A stretch of DNA of 64,000 nucleotides from Dermanyssus gallinae (GCA_003439945.1 QVRM01001094.1:372001-436000), one strand, 5' to 3'. Counted from the first letter of the stretch, positions 11,019 through 22,700 are shown. Notes: generated from the sequence alone by a model not told the origin. Translations and numbers: made by a program.

Positions 11019-11433
11019 TATATAGGCTGTTCCTAAAATGGGCTCAAGCTTGCTTCATACAACCCTTCAGTATCGATTGGCAGTGAAAGAAGGCATTCAG
11101 TTTTGCTACGCGTGGAATAAATACGAGTAGAGTTCGCCCCAAGCCAGTTATCTCAGCCCAACCCACAACAGACTCTGCTTCCTGGGCTCCCTAGTTCAAT
11201 TAATCAGCATTATTGCCATGACTATTTGTATTGTCGGTTTACCTTACCGCTTGTTCATGAGTAGTAGAGTGCCTTATCACTGAAGATGATAAAGTGAGGT
11301 TCAGCACCATCCACCACCAAATGAGCAATTTTGCTTCAATGTAGCGTACTTCTTGCTTGCTGTAACACTGTTATAAACCTGTTGTTGAAACATGTGAGAC
11401 TTCCTGCCGAGATCACGTTAGAAACATCGCTGA

Positions 11434-12368
11434 ATGCTGCTACCTGAAATGTATAGTTGCGCTGCCAACTTCCGCTTACCAGCTAAATTAAAGGCTGATG
11501 GTAAAGTGAGGTCCAGACGCTGGCATTCATTCGTGTCCCGCGGAGATACGCGGCCGCTAACGGGCCAGCTAGTTAGTGGGCCAGCTCAATATCTTCACGT
11601 CTTCGGTGATGTATCATTGCGAGCCTTTGCTGTGGCGGCGTACCTGCAGACGCTGTACGAGGAGGGAACCTACCGCTGCCAGCCAGCCAGCTCGTTATGG
11701 CAAAGTCTCGCCTGGCTTTATTGGATCGCCCCTCACGTTGCCGCGATGACTGGAGCTGCTAACCGCGCTATTGGCAGCCCGCTCTCTCGTCGCGAGTGAT
11801 TGTCAACAGTCCGCATATTACCATCTCAGGCAGATATATATGCACACTGGCTCACTGATGGCAGACCACTGGTGCACCTCTACTACATGCACCGGGTAGA
11901 TGGAAGCACGTTCGTCACTTCAATCGAGTGACCGAGATTCAGAAACTGTCGTGTCACCGTCAGAATGGCTAGTCGTTCCGGGGGAAGGGAACGTTGCAGA
12001 TTTTGCCACAAGGGAGTCTGAACTGCCCCTCTGCGAGACAATTGGAGATGGTGGACTGGACACCAGTTGGTGAGCCTGCCTTTGGAGGATAGACCCGTTT
12101 TGCAGCCGATTCGATCCGATGTCGTTGACAGCCTCGAGGATCTCCGAGAGGCGCGCAGTGGTTGCGCCGATAGATCTGATTGATTAAGCCGCTACCGGAC
12201 GTCCACAGATTCAGTACCGTAGCAATTGAGTCTGCTATTCGAGTTGTTGCTCATGCATTGGGGCTCGCTCTCCTCACGCGACGCCCCGACACATCCCACC
12301 CTCCGATTGAGGTGACATTTTGGCTGTCGCACCTTGTGTATGCAGGCTTCTCCATTCATTCAAACTGA
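11434..12368 (+). mobile_element. BEL/Pao pol fragment, degenerate
   Basis: Three frames together give Pao-type pol landmarks: HVFGDVSLRAFAVAAYLQ (like HVFGDASxxAYGAVAY), then in another frame LVMAKSRLALLDRPS, then RVTEIQKLSCH and WLVVPGEGNVADFATRESE (like HWRxxPGxxNPADLxTRG), then RFSTVAIESAIRVVAHAL. These belong to the RNase H/integrase-proximal half of BEL/Pao elements. Stops and shifts are frequent, and no LTRs, RT palm or integrase core were seen. The left edge meets the D37D mariner remnant at about 11430. Confidence 0.68.
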
Positions 12369-12766
12369 GAGATTTCGCTTGTCTGTCTCTAAATCTGCGT
12401 CTAAATAAAAATAGATACCTATGTGCGTGTATTGTGCGCGTACTGGTAAAGTAATTTCTAACAGATGTGTTTGTTTAGCGTAACGTTCGTTTATTTGGAT
12501 CACTACTCCAATTCGAAGTCTCAACCGTTCTTCAGCGAACGGCTTCAGAATATCGTTTCCGGTGTTGTTCCCGCCTATTATCGCCAGTAGGGGAGTTGAT
12601 GCTAAATTGTCGATTATTTTTAGATTTTCCTTCAATAACATTCTATACAACGTCAACCAACGGATTTATTGACCAGGCTGTCAAGCGGCCACGAGTCTAT
12701 TGAAAAGCATGCTCACATTTCTTCGCACAGTTCTGTCGCATTTTGTAGGCAATGTAGGTATATATA

Positions 12767-13877
12767 CAGGGTCATTCATGTCGTTATGAACTTACTGCGA
12801 GGTTTGGTAGAACTCGGCAAGAAAATATTTTCTAGTTTAGGAGAGAGTGTGAAGTTTATAAAAGTAGTTTTTCTGCCTTTTCTTCTCCTACATAGTTGTG
12901 CGATCTCTACGCTTGCGGTAGAACCAGTTAACGCATGAAGGAATCGACTATACCGGCGGGTTCGGGGGAAAATTCTGCATAACGTAAGACATTTAAATAG
13001 CTTGCGTAGCGAATAGCCACCCTAAGGGAAGTCATAAAAAGTCGATATGTTACGTTAACGCTTTTCCGTGAAAAATCGTAAATTTTTTTCCATTACGACC
13101 AGATTTGTACGTCGAAAAAACCATTCTCACGCAATAGAAAATTTAATGCCCACTATTTTCGTACCAACGTGATGGTGCTGCGTTACGTAGATGTCAAGTA
13201 ACTAAGCTTTTTTTCGACAGTCAGTTGTTATGTTTCACGTGCAAGAACCGTAACATTTTGCCAAGACGTTTTCGCCCCCTCCTTCCACTAGGAAAAATTA
13301 TTCTCTTGCCGAGTTCTACCAAACGTCAAAGTATGTACCTAACTTTCTCATACACCCTATGCAAGTATGCATGCCTTCGCTTTCGATAGGGCTATCGAAA
13401 AAGATTAGTAACTTGACAACTACGCAACGCAGCACCATCACTTTGGCACGAAAATAGTGGGCATTAAATTTGCTATTGCGTGAGACTGTTCTTTTAAAGA
13501 CATACATTCTTGGCCGTAATGGAAAAAAATTACGATTTTTCACGAAAAAGCGCTAACGTAAAACATAACAATGTATCGACTTTTTATGACTTCCCTCAAT
13601 CTGGCAATTCACTTTTCGCTACGCAAGCTAGTGAAATATCTTCCGTTGTGTAGAATTTTCCTCCAAACACGTCGGTATAATCGGTTCCGTTATGCGTTAA
13701 CTGGTTCTCCCGCAAACTTTGATTTCGTGCAACTATGTAAGAGAAGAAAAGACAGAATAACTACTTTTATAAACTTCACTCTCTCTCCTAAACAAGACGT
13801 TTCCGCATCCTCCTTCCATTGAAAAAAAAAATATTTTCTTGCCTCGAAATAAGTACATAACGATATGAATGACCCCG
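12767..13877. mobile_element. 1.1-kb foldback element (long imperfect palindrome)
   Basis: The outer ends are CAGGGTCATTCATGTCGTTATG (12767) and its near inverse CGATATGAATGACCCCG (to 13877), both bordered by TA-rich sequence. Further inverted matches continue inward: AGGAGAGAGTGTGAAGTTTAT (12840) with 13764-13795; TTAACGCTTTTCCGTGAAAAATCGTAA (13054) with 13532-13562; ATTTAATGCCCACTATTTTCG (13141) with 13446-13471; ATGTCAAGTAACTAAGC (13190) with 13403-13420. Arms are about 460 bp and the loop about 160 bp. A piece of the outer arm (TTTGGTAGAACTCGGCAAGA, 12803) recurs inverted at 13304-13323, so the loop side carries an extra partial arm. No transposase ORF. A non-autonomous foldback or large MITE is likely. 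Confidence 0.85.
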
Positions 13878-15371
13878 TATATATATATATATATATATAT
13901 AAAGCCTGATTATAACTCTTGACGCGTGTATATGCCTATATGTGTACGTTCGCTTGCATACGTGTTGTGGCTGTACGTAACGTTTGTGCCCCGTTCCATT
14001 CTGTGTGCATTGTACTGTGCTCATTAGCCAGGAACATCCGACGTGGTGGTCGAACATGTGTCATCCACGATCGAAGCGCCAGCTGGCGTGGGGACTGCAT
14101 CATCTGACGTTGGACCTGGGACGGCGGCGAAGCAGTGCACCCCCGCCGATTCGCATTAGGCCGGTAGGCGGAGCCAGCTAGGTAGCCTGTGGACACGCCA
14201 TAACCCGCGCACCCGCAGCTGCTGACAAATGCAGACAAGACAGTATGAAGTAAATAAGTCCTGCAAAAGAAGTCTGCCTCCCTCTATCACCTCACCTCAC
14301 CCCACACCTCACCCCCACCCCGTGAGCGCCGCCGGCCGCACAGCCATCAATTAATCAGTCACAACATCGTCCCGAGCTTGTCATCAAAAATCAATCTTAT
14401 CTTGCTTTGGTTAATTTGGCCCCATTTCACGGTCCCTCGAGTTCAGTGTTTGTTTCTCCCAATTTCCTAGGTAGAAGACGCAGAACGACGGTGACCGACC
14501 GAATCAACCCGAAGCTGGCTGTGGGCAGCTGTGGTAGACATATCCAGCATATCACTAGAACTAGACACATCGTTTCCACCCGCCGGCCGCATTAACTGCA
14601 CACAACATTACCAATTACCATAATACAATTTCGATCAAAGCGACGGCAACAACAACAACGACAACGACGACGGCGTACGTCTATTAAGTGTTGTACTACT
14701 GCAATTTTATTCTACGCCACTACCACCACCTCTACTATATGCATAGAATGTAGTCTACTAGCACAGCCCACTTCTACTAGTGTAGCCGGCAATAACCTCA
14801 CCTCGGGCAAGCGATGAATGGCTGGCTAATCGCTCGAAGTGTGGTACTTTGAGCTTCAATAGAGTCGTAATAGTAATAATAATTCGAATTGTTGTACTTG
14901 TGTTACGATTGCGTTCAGTTATTTCATTGCTGTGAACACTTCCGTGTCTGTTGTGTCCGGTCTATTCCGGACTTGGGGGAGGGACGACAATATAGTTATC
15001 TCCAGTAAATTTAGCTCACTTATAGTATTTATGGTAGTATATCATCTCTAGTTGCAGCCGGGCCAGCTAGATCACCAAATCTCCTTAGGCGGAGCAACTT
15101 CACATCATCCCTAAAATCATTTTGGCATTGACCCGCCCGAGGTTGATGAATAGAGAGAGACAGAGAAAGAGAGAGAGAAATAGACAGTTCCAGAAGAAGC
15201 CAGCTGATTTATTGTCATTGAGCAATAGGCAGTCCTGCGTCCTTCTTGACATAGACCTAAATAGCAAGTTAGCCAGGACCGTCTTATGTATGCTCGTCCC
15301 AAATGCCAGTGAAATGAAGTTGCGTGTTCATCCGGGGTTAAAATACTACTGTCACGCTTCTTTTATGCTAC

Positions 15372-15405
15372 AATCGCTAAACACGTAGGCGCGTGTTTAG
15401 CGATT
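15372..15405. other. perfect 14-bp hairpin, 6-nt loop
   Basis: AATCGCTAAACACG pairs with CGTGTTTAGCGATT around loop TAGGCG. After one bulged C the stem extends by TGCTA/TAGCA (15366-15370 and 15406-15410). No T-run or gene nearby, so a terminator is not implied. Confidence 0.9.
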
Positions 15406-15781
15406 TAGCACCGTTTAGAAACAACATATGGTGTCAAGAGGATCAGGAAAGCCACAGTTTCATGTCAAATGATGAGATCGTCTGGCTATCCTCCTGAACG
15501 GAACGAAGAGCAGGCCCTCGGAACAACTCCTGTCGTTTCTGTGAGCATAGAACTTGTGCGAAAAGGTCTATGCTCAACATCGGCACGTGTTGGACTGGAC
15601 GACCGACGCCTACACAGCGTGCAGCAGACGATAAACCGTAGCGAGCCCGGGTCTCCATAGATGGACCACAGCGCGTGTGCCCTTCAGTAACACTGTCGTC
15701 CTCTGCTCAGACCAGTACAGATGGACGCGTGGGTGTCGATAGTAGGCGTTGCGTCCGCGTGCAGAGCAAGATAAGATGCGC

Positions 15782-15839
15782 ACGTACCCTGACACCAGAA
15801 GCATATAATATTATTGTATGCTCCTGGTGTAAGGGTACG

Positions 15840-15840
<1 letters not shown>
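15782..15840. other. 29-bp near-perfect hairpin beside (TA)n
   Basis: ACGTACCCTGACACCAGAAGC pairs with its inverse ending ...GGTGTAAGGGTACGT; three mismatches in about 29 bp and an AT-only tip. It directly precedes (TA)n and the Tc1-like element. It could be a tiny MITE. Confidence 0.9.

Positions 15841-15841
<1 letters not shown>

Positions 15842-15890
<49 letters not shown>
15842..15890. repeat. (TA)n microsatellite, insertion site of the Tc1-like element
   Basis: About 25 units left of the element; (TA)n resumes at 17519-17535 on its right. Confidence 0.95.
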
Positions 15891-15894
<4 letters not shown>

Positions 15895-16095
15895 TAAAGT
15901 GTGTTGCAAAAAATTAGCAACTCATGTTTTTTGTTGATAATTTCGGCTTGGTTTATTTGAATGGCTCGTTTAAGCGCATCATGTACATGTCGAAACACGA
16001 GTATGGTGTTAATTTCGTTGCAATCTCACAATCGGTTCATACGGAAAATAAAAAAGTGTGAAAAAACAGTCTTGCAAAATATTAGCAACAATAAC
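15895..16095 (+). repeat. Tc1-like terminal inverted repeat, left (IR/DR type)
   Basis: It pairs with 17320-17520. A short motif occurs twice within it: outer TTGCAAAAAATTAGCAA (about 15904) and inner TTGCAAAATATTAGCAACA (about 16072). Repeated transposase-binding-site-like motifs at both ends of a ~200-bp TIR are the IR/DR layout. Confidence 0.93.
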
Positions 16096-17319
16096 GCCTT
16101 ACGGCGTATTCGATTCTTAGCAGGGCTGTATGACTTATTTGATACTACATATTCTATTTTTGAAACGGGGTTTTCGTCCCTTCTTCTGAATCAAATCGTA
16201 AACTTTGTCTTTCATGGAGTTAATGAGCTGTTGTAAGTACGAAAGTGGAATATTAGTCCATGCTTGCTGGACAGCTTCTTTGAGGTCCGACAAATTATCA
16301 TATTGTCGACCATTTGCGTAAATATGCTTTGCCAAATGTCCCCAAAGATTTTCGATGGGATTCAGGTCTGGACTCAATGCCGGCCAGTCAAAAAGTGGCA
16401 CTCCTTGTTCTTGAAAAAAGGCTATAGTGCTAGCCGAGGTATGAAACGTGGCGCTGTCTTGTTGAAAAACTGCGTCAGGTCCCCCAATTCTTCTGAAATG
16501 GGCTTCTAACTGGGAACCGACGATACGCTGGTACTTGTCGGAATTGTTTCGGTCCACAATCGCGACTAGATCGAACTTCCCATTATATCCACACGCGCCC
16601 TAATATTTCACAGAACCACCACCGGCCACACGTTTCGAGAACCATTTAGGTTCCTTACGTAAGTCGTGCCAATAGTACTGACAGCCGTCAGGGCCATCGA
16701 GATTAAATTTCTTTTTATCCGAGAAGACGATGTTTTTTCACTCGTTATCCCAAGTTTGGTATCTATGCGAAAATTCACGCCGTGCGACAATATGCTTCGC
16801 TTGCAGTCGCGGTATAAGCTTCCTTTTCGCGTATCGCACGTTTTTGTCAGAACTTAACACTCGGTACACTGTGGATCGGTGCACTGGCACTCCCAAAGTA
16901 GTCCTGATTCTGGAAGAAAACATTTGGTCATGAGTAGCCAACTATATGATCCTTCGCCGATCTCGAATAGTCAAAACTGGCTTACGCCCAATGTTAGATC
17001 TGCACCTTTGGTTCCCTCCAGGCTGTAAGAACCTGCTGATGGCGCTCTTATGCCGTCCTAATCTGGTTGCTATAGCAGTTACTGTATAACCGAGTTTAGC
17101 AGATGCCTCAATTCTCGTTATCCGAGAGATCCTTTGTACGACCCATGGTTTAAACATACGCTTCGCCGTTAGTTTGGAACAACGACTAAGCTGTAGAACA
17201 TTTTGCAGCTATAGAACGATTGATTTAGCTAGACAATATTCCTGACATTTGATCCCCGGGATCGAATATCAGCTGTAGTATCGACTATCCTCTACAAACA
17301 AGAGCTGTGTCGTTAGCAT

Positions 17320-17520
17320 GTTATTGTTGCTAATATTTTGCAACACTGTTTTTTCACACTTTATTTTTTGTATGAACCGATTATGAGATTGCAACGAAAT
17401 TAACACCATACTCGTGTTTCGTCATGTACATCATGCGCTTAAAAAAGCAAGCTATTCAAATAAACCAAGCCGAAATGATCACAAAAAACATGACTTGCTA
17501 ATTTTTTGCAACACACTTTA
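17320..17520 (-). repeat. Tc1-like terminal inverted repeat, right (IR/DR type)
   Basis: Inverse of 15895-16095 with few differences; carries the same inner and outer TTGCAAAA(A/T)ATTAGCAA motifs. Followed by (TA)n. Confidence 0.93.
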
Positions 17521-18029
17521 TATATATATATATATTCTGCCGCTGACGTTTTCAACTTAGGAGGTTTAGGCCGGCTTATAGCGCAACTCTTACACAAGGT
17601 GTCTGATCGCTTCCGGGGCAGCCACTCAATACATCTGAGATGGTAGCTTCTTCTCTATCGTCAGACATGCAGCGCGGGAATGCTCGCCACTGTATTGGAG
17701 CAAATATCTACATGGGGTCAAATCAGGACGACTAAGCTGATAGTCTCCTGATCGGCAGCCACCGATTGTAAGTTCGGCTATTTGCTTAGTGGAGCCATTG
17801 CAACTTCTGTTTGAGTCGTCCAGTATTGGCGGGACTGTTTCTAGCTACTTCAGCCAAAGCGTCATTATGCCAACAAGTAAGAAAAGTTAGACGACAAACG
17901 TAGAATAACATTATCATGTGGATTTGTTTGTTTAAAATGAAATATTCTTGTTGATAAAATTTAACTGGATATGTCTCCTTAATCTACACGAGCGCTACTG
18001 ATGGAAATCACGCAATCGTGGGTTTGACT

Positions 18030-18950
18030 TAAATCAAATCAAATCAAATCAAATGCACCTTTATTTAGTCAAAGGGGGGACAATATTTACATTTTAGAAA
18101 CCGTTACCTAGATACATACAATAGTCAGTTTACTTGTGTGGCGACATTTGCACTGTTAGTGCTTTAAGTTCTCATTGCCCTCGCCATCCGCCACGAAAAC
18201 ATGTTATTTACACGATCTGTCTTGGCATATTGTTTCGACGAGATGGTGTTACCGCTTCTAAGATTGTTCAACCGAATGCTAAAATAATTTGACTTATTTG
18301 ATGAGTTTATAATACGATTGAACATGCGGTAATCCGCTCTGGATTGAAGTTCCCGAATAGGGCTTATCACAATAGAATTTCGGGCAACGTTACACCTTAA
18401 CGAGACACGACGAAGGAATCTCCTCTGTACACTTTCCATTGCTTCAATGTGTTTATCTAAGTAAGGCCGCCAAACCTCACAGCAATAGAGAAACTTAGGT
18501 ACAACTAAACTATTATAAAGCCTCATGTAAAAATTGTAATCATTTATTATGAAACAACGAAATATGGTATTAGATATAAGATTAGCTGATCGGATGACTT
18601 GTGTAATATGGGTGCTAAAATCCAGTTGCGGTGTCACCGCAACCCCTAGGTCCCTAATACAATTTAAAATAGGGATAGCCTCCCCATGTAGCGTGTAGTT
18701 ATGGGCTTCTTTTAAACACAATACAGCACATTTCGGCACTGATATAAGCATTTCATTATCCACACACCACTTAGAAACCGCTTCAATCGTACTCTGTAGT
18801 ACTTGCCTTTCGCTAGCGGTGTTGGAAGGTCCGTATAGTTTTTCTCTCGTTATCTCACTTATTCTCACGTTTATCTCACTCATATGTAAACTGAGTATGC
18901 ATATAACACTGACACTTACTGTTGCCAACTGCTCCCGGCGTGTCATTCAA
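18030..18950 (-). mobile_element. LINE 3' end (CR1/L2-like RT C-terminus) with (AAATC)n tail
   Basis: The minus strand is open from 18946 to 18164 and ends in a stop. It reads like the RT thumb and downstream region: VSKWCVDNEMLISVPKCAV, IRDLGVAVTPQLDFSTHI, FYMRLYNSLVVPKFLYCCEVWRPYL, VQRRFLRRVSLRC and IISPIREL-type SPIRELQSRADY. On that strand AATAAAGGTGCA is followed by (GATTT)n at 18053-18031, a typical microsatellite tail of CR1/L2-type LINEs. The first about 30 codons look unrelated, so truncation is near 18860. No stop in about 240 codons makes this the best kept LINE segment on the left side. Confidence 0.78.
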
Positions 18951-19079
18951 TGTGGCGATTTTTCTAGAACTCTTTCTGCTAAAAAAAAACAGTCGTGTGC
19001 CCATCCCTCATTTAGAGCGGATAGCTAGCGCACTGCTTTCAATTCACAGGGGGTAGGCGAGTCTAATCCTAACGATCTT

Positions 19080-19400
19080 CTTTCACGGGGACCACGGGAA
19101 GGCGCTCGTCATCCTCGTCAGAAGAATGTCTTCATTGTTCCCGTTCAAAAAACGAAACCAGTGCGTGCTGCTCCACTCAGGGTGAACACCGCTGCCTTCC
19201 CGATCATGGACAGGTACAATTGAAAATCACCGTGTCTCGTCATAACCTAGGTGATGTAGAAGGTAAGGTACCATTCCAGCGGACAGCGCAGCGCAGTGGT
19301 GACACTCTATGATCATTCTACGTTCTCGACGTAGCGCTTGAGAGCGCTTGCGTCCGTACTGGAGCCCCATACAGAACTATTAAATCCGGCTTAAAAAATC
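19080..19400 (-). mobile_element. R1-like RT C-terminal scrap, degenerate
   Basis: On the minus strand, FKPDLIVLYGAPVRTQAL (like SVLLYGAPVWAEAL), then in another frame VMTRHGDFQLYLSMIGKA (like LTGHGxFxxYLxRIGK), the usual R1-type thumb and C-terminal zinc region. Frameshifted, with no catalytic core. The stretch up to 19740 may belong to it but shows no clear motif. Confidence 0.45.
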
Positions 19401-19749
19401 CCTGCGGTACCTGACCGTGTCGACGATGCTGATTTTCCTCTGCCCTGAAAGAATTGACTTGGACTTAGGCCAGGGTGATTTCCGCTGCCCACATCCATCC
19501 CGAGACATCGGCCAGTATCCCGTTCTCACGCTTCCCCAGGGTTCCGGCACCCCTGCCTGGACGGTGAGGACGAAATTGTTGTGTGAGCAGGGGTCATTCT
19601 GCCAAAAACCCCTCTTGACAAACGTGGCCGAAATGGCTTACGCAGCTGTACCGAGGAGAGTAGAGAGCTCGGGCTAAGTTCTTTCAGCCTGGTGTCAATA
19701 CGTTTACGGAGTGTATCCGATAGGGTGGCGGCCACTGCTTTCTATAGAA

Positions 19750-22700
19750 CCTTCAGCAGAATGTTTGTTGCAGCGACGAAGACCTCGCCAGGAGTGACAA
19801 CGAAATTCACTGGTTGGGAAATCACCTAGTGACTTTTCGCTTTCACAAGGCACTTTCTAGTATATGACTTTATGGACCTCTGTCGGGCGCGTCAAGGTTA
19901 GGCCTATTGAAGATTAAAAATCAGCCATGATATGAAAAACGGGCATTAGCCTTACGGAAAAACTTGAAAAAATGTCTGTCAGCTCTGTAAAAGGTGGAAG
20001 ACGTCGCACCCATGACAGCTAGATCCTCGGCGACCGACTAATCGACTAATTTTGCAGAAAAAACTAAAGAAGAGTGTCCTGTACTTCTACTCCTCACAGG
20101 CGCGGCCTGGGCAGCTAGCCCTGACACTGTACGTCAACAGGTAACGTCTCCGCCCTCTCGGTTGACATGGAGTTCATGGAAATCGGAGGCAGGCAAAAAG
20201 GTTTTCGTCCCCCATTCTTGATGTAACACAAAATCACAATTTGGTCTTTTTCATCGAAATATTCAATCTCGGGCCCAGACGTCACGCGTTGACCCACCAC
20301 ATCACTTTTAGTATTAGAACAAACTATTGGTACTGACCTGTCACATATTGTATGAGCATATACTAGTCTATGCAGATTGTTATTAAACCAACTTATGTTA
20401 CAATGTTAACTAACGGCTCATTATGTTTTAGTCTTAGAGAACCGTATCAAACGCTGAAACTGTCCGCCAATTTCACAATACGCTCGACAATAAACAAGAC
20501 AGATTTCTTCGTAATAATATATCTTTATTGTATACATACACTGTTATACATAATACTAATAATAATAATAATGGTATAATTATAATATTATCCTAGCCGT
20601 ATATGTATGTATATATACTTGTTATTTATGTTCATCGCCATTACGCGTACTTAAGTCCGTCAAGATGAAGATTTATTTTTTTGCAGCATTTTCTCAAACA
20701 AAATTTTTACAATGCTAACGGCCGGTCATTCAGACGATCAAACACAGTTCATATGCCTCTACATAGTTGCTGTTTTTATACATCATGTTTTTCTCCCTAG
20801 TCTCCTAGGGATTATATATATATATGTATCTGTATGTATCATTTTGCCAAGTGTAGATAGATCCAACCTGCCGATTCGGTCGCAGGTTTAATTCCAAATG
20901 TTGCCATTTTCAGTGCTGTGTATTTGACGGATAGAATCATTTCGATAATACGTTTCGATTTGACTTTTCGTGTCCTCTCGTCGCTACCGACGTCGTCGCA
21001 ATTGATTTTCCCGCATACAATGACAGACCACGTTTCGTATCGTCATCATTCGCATTATCGTCACCAAAGTCATATCATCTATATCCTCCTCGACTATCGT
21101 TCGAATACAGTAATAGCAAGGTTATTTTTTTTTATATATATGTACATTAAAGAGTGGGGACAGATATTGCCCACGCACCCGTCATTCGCTTGTTATGGTT
21201 AGAGATGTCCATCCGTGACACCACCAAGCAGTGAGAGTGAAAACAGGAGAAGATGATGATGATGTGGAAAATGAGTTTTGAGTCGTTCATCAATTGAGAA
21301 AGAAATCGTTGCCGTGTCGGTGCGGCTCTCCGTTTTTCTCTGCTGCGGGCCGGTCAAACACAGAAAATCGGTCGGAATCGGTAGGAAGGAAGCTTAGGAT
21401 TAGACGCTCCTTAGGCTGGCGCACGAAGGACAAGAAGTGAGGGGAATCGAAATAGAGATACAGAGGACGGGGTGGACGGGGGGAGGGACATACATACACA
21501 GAGAGATGAATATCAAGGACAGGCGCGTTCTTCGCCTCTTCGTCTTTGGGGGGAGGGACAGGACACGGCAGGATCGGACAGGAAGAGGGAGGAAGGAGGA
21601 GAATAAGGTGGAAGAGGAATAATAGGGGATGACCGTTCGTTGACCACCGCCCCCACCCCGGCCCAAATAACCAAGACATACAACTGTCAATAGTCGCCAC
21701 AATGACCGGCATAACGCCGTCGCTTAGAGAAGGAACGCACATATCGGTCGTAAGGGGTGGCTACTACTACCAGGCGTCTTAGGCGTACCCGACGACAACC
21801 CTACGTTGTAGAACTCGCGCAACCGGTACGACCCCCAAATGAGCTAGGCACGTACTACAAAGCGCCTGTATGCGGATCTTAGTGTTTTGGCCTACGGCCA
21901 GTAATCGTGGCCCGCGTTCCCTTGCATTCCCCCCTGCTTCAGACTTCGACGACAACAGCATTTCTGAACTCGGCCTGTTCAAAGAGCCAACGGTCTCTCT
22001 CGTTCAGTCTTCACGCATACTTATCCTTTCGCGCATAAGCCTCACTTTCCACCTCTGCCCCCCCCCCTCGCCCCACCTTCCCCTCTCCTGGGTGGGCGGA
22101 CGCCTCAATTAAGCCAGCTTTAGGTTATGGTTATGTTGTCAGCGCTGGTGCTGCTGCTGCTGGACGTTTGTGGTTTAAAGAAGCAGCACTACACTCACTG
22201 AAGATGGCACCCAGCAGGATAGACGTTACGACGACTACTTTACTAACGAGCTCGTTCGACGACGTACACCACGGATACGTTATCTTCGACACGCCCCCGG
22301 CCCGGCCACCACACAACGTGGCCAAAGGCGGCGTTGACATGCGTGTGTTCTGCTGCTACTGTTTTACAGTGATCACGCAGAGATTTTGCGATTAAGTCGC
22401 CCGCCCCCCTGGCAATCGAAATTCGCGCCAACCAACACGAACGAACAGTAGTAGTAAATAAAGTCCGATTCTGCAGCCGCAGCTCATATTTCCAAGCTGA
22501 CGTCACTCGCTCTCACGTCATCTATGTATCTCTGCATCTCCTTCTCGCACGCCCAAAAACGCCTGTGTTTCAGTGCTAATCCCCATTTTTACGTACGCTA
22601 TTCGTCCTGCAACCCCCCCCCCCTCTCCCCCCGCCCACCATACACACGTCCACACACGCAAATATATATATATATATAGACATAAATGATTTACACGTAC

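Larger units (their letters stand above)
9301..11430 (-). mobile_element. D37D-type (maT-like) mariner remnant, interrupted by a second mariner
   Basis: The element has two blocks on the minus strand. Block 11430-11019 (frames shift often) carries FSDKALYYS, KVNRQYK, VWAEITG-like GWAEITGLGRTLLVFIPR and LNAFFHCQSILKG. Block 9729-9301 carries FLQDFTASADRATQTQQWL, NVPRYISSG, YSPYIRP (decayed PPYSPDLNP), ISDVF, and ends GRHIEN, parallel to the KGGHIE end of this transposase subfamily. The two blocks are one gene split by the D34D mariner at 9730-11018. Removing that insert and one TA restores the frame (NSLYTYFLQD). The terminal repeat CAGGGTGTGCCA is at 9301; the other end was not found. Many stops: inactive. 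Confidence 0.72.
13878..15894. other. no gene recognised; two hairpins and a (TA)n run
   Basis: Some GC-balanced stretches (14000-14600) and a GA-rich stretch (15150-15185), but no protein motif or paired splice sites. Hairpins at 15372 and 15782 are listed separately. Confidence 0.55.
15895..17520 (-). mobile_element. Tc1-like transposon with 201-bp terminal repeats, decayed transposase
   Basis: The 1,626-bp element sits in a (TA)n run. Inverted ends 15895-16095 and 17320-17520 are about 201 bp and highly similar. The transposase on the minus strand begins MGRTKDLSDNEN (ATG at 17146), shifts frame within the first 15 codons, then runs in one frame to the stop at 16135, about 340 codons. Motifs: HTH region IATRLGRHKSAISRFL; FSDKKKFNLDGPDG (first Asp; the usual Glu after it is Lys); FQQDSATFHTS (second Asp); DWPALSPDLNPIENLWG (third residue Glu). 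In-frame stops at 16942-16944, 16738-16740 and about 16602. Dead but nearly full length. Confidence 0.95.

Noticed and set aside
12360..12656. Minus-strand 98-codon frame with LLAIIGGNN
   Set aside because: No recognisable family; could be transposon debris beside the Pao fragment.
21290..21742. Minus-strand 150-codon Pro/Ser-rich frame
   Set aside because: Sequence is GGA/CCT-rich; no domain, no splice context, competing frames on both strands.
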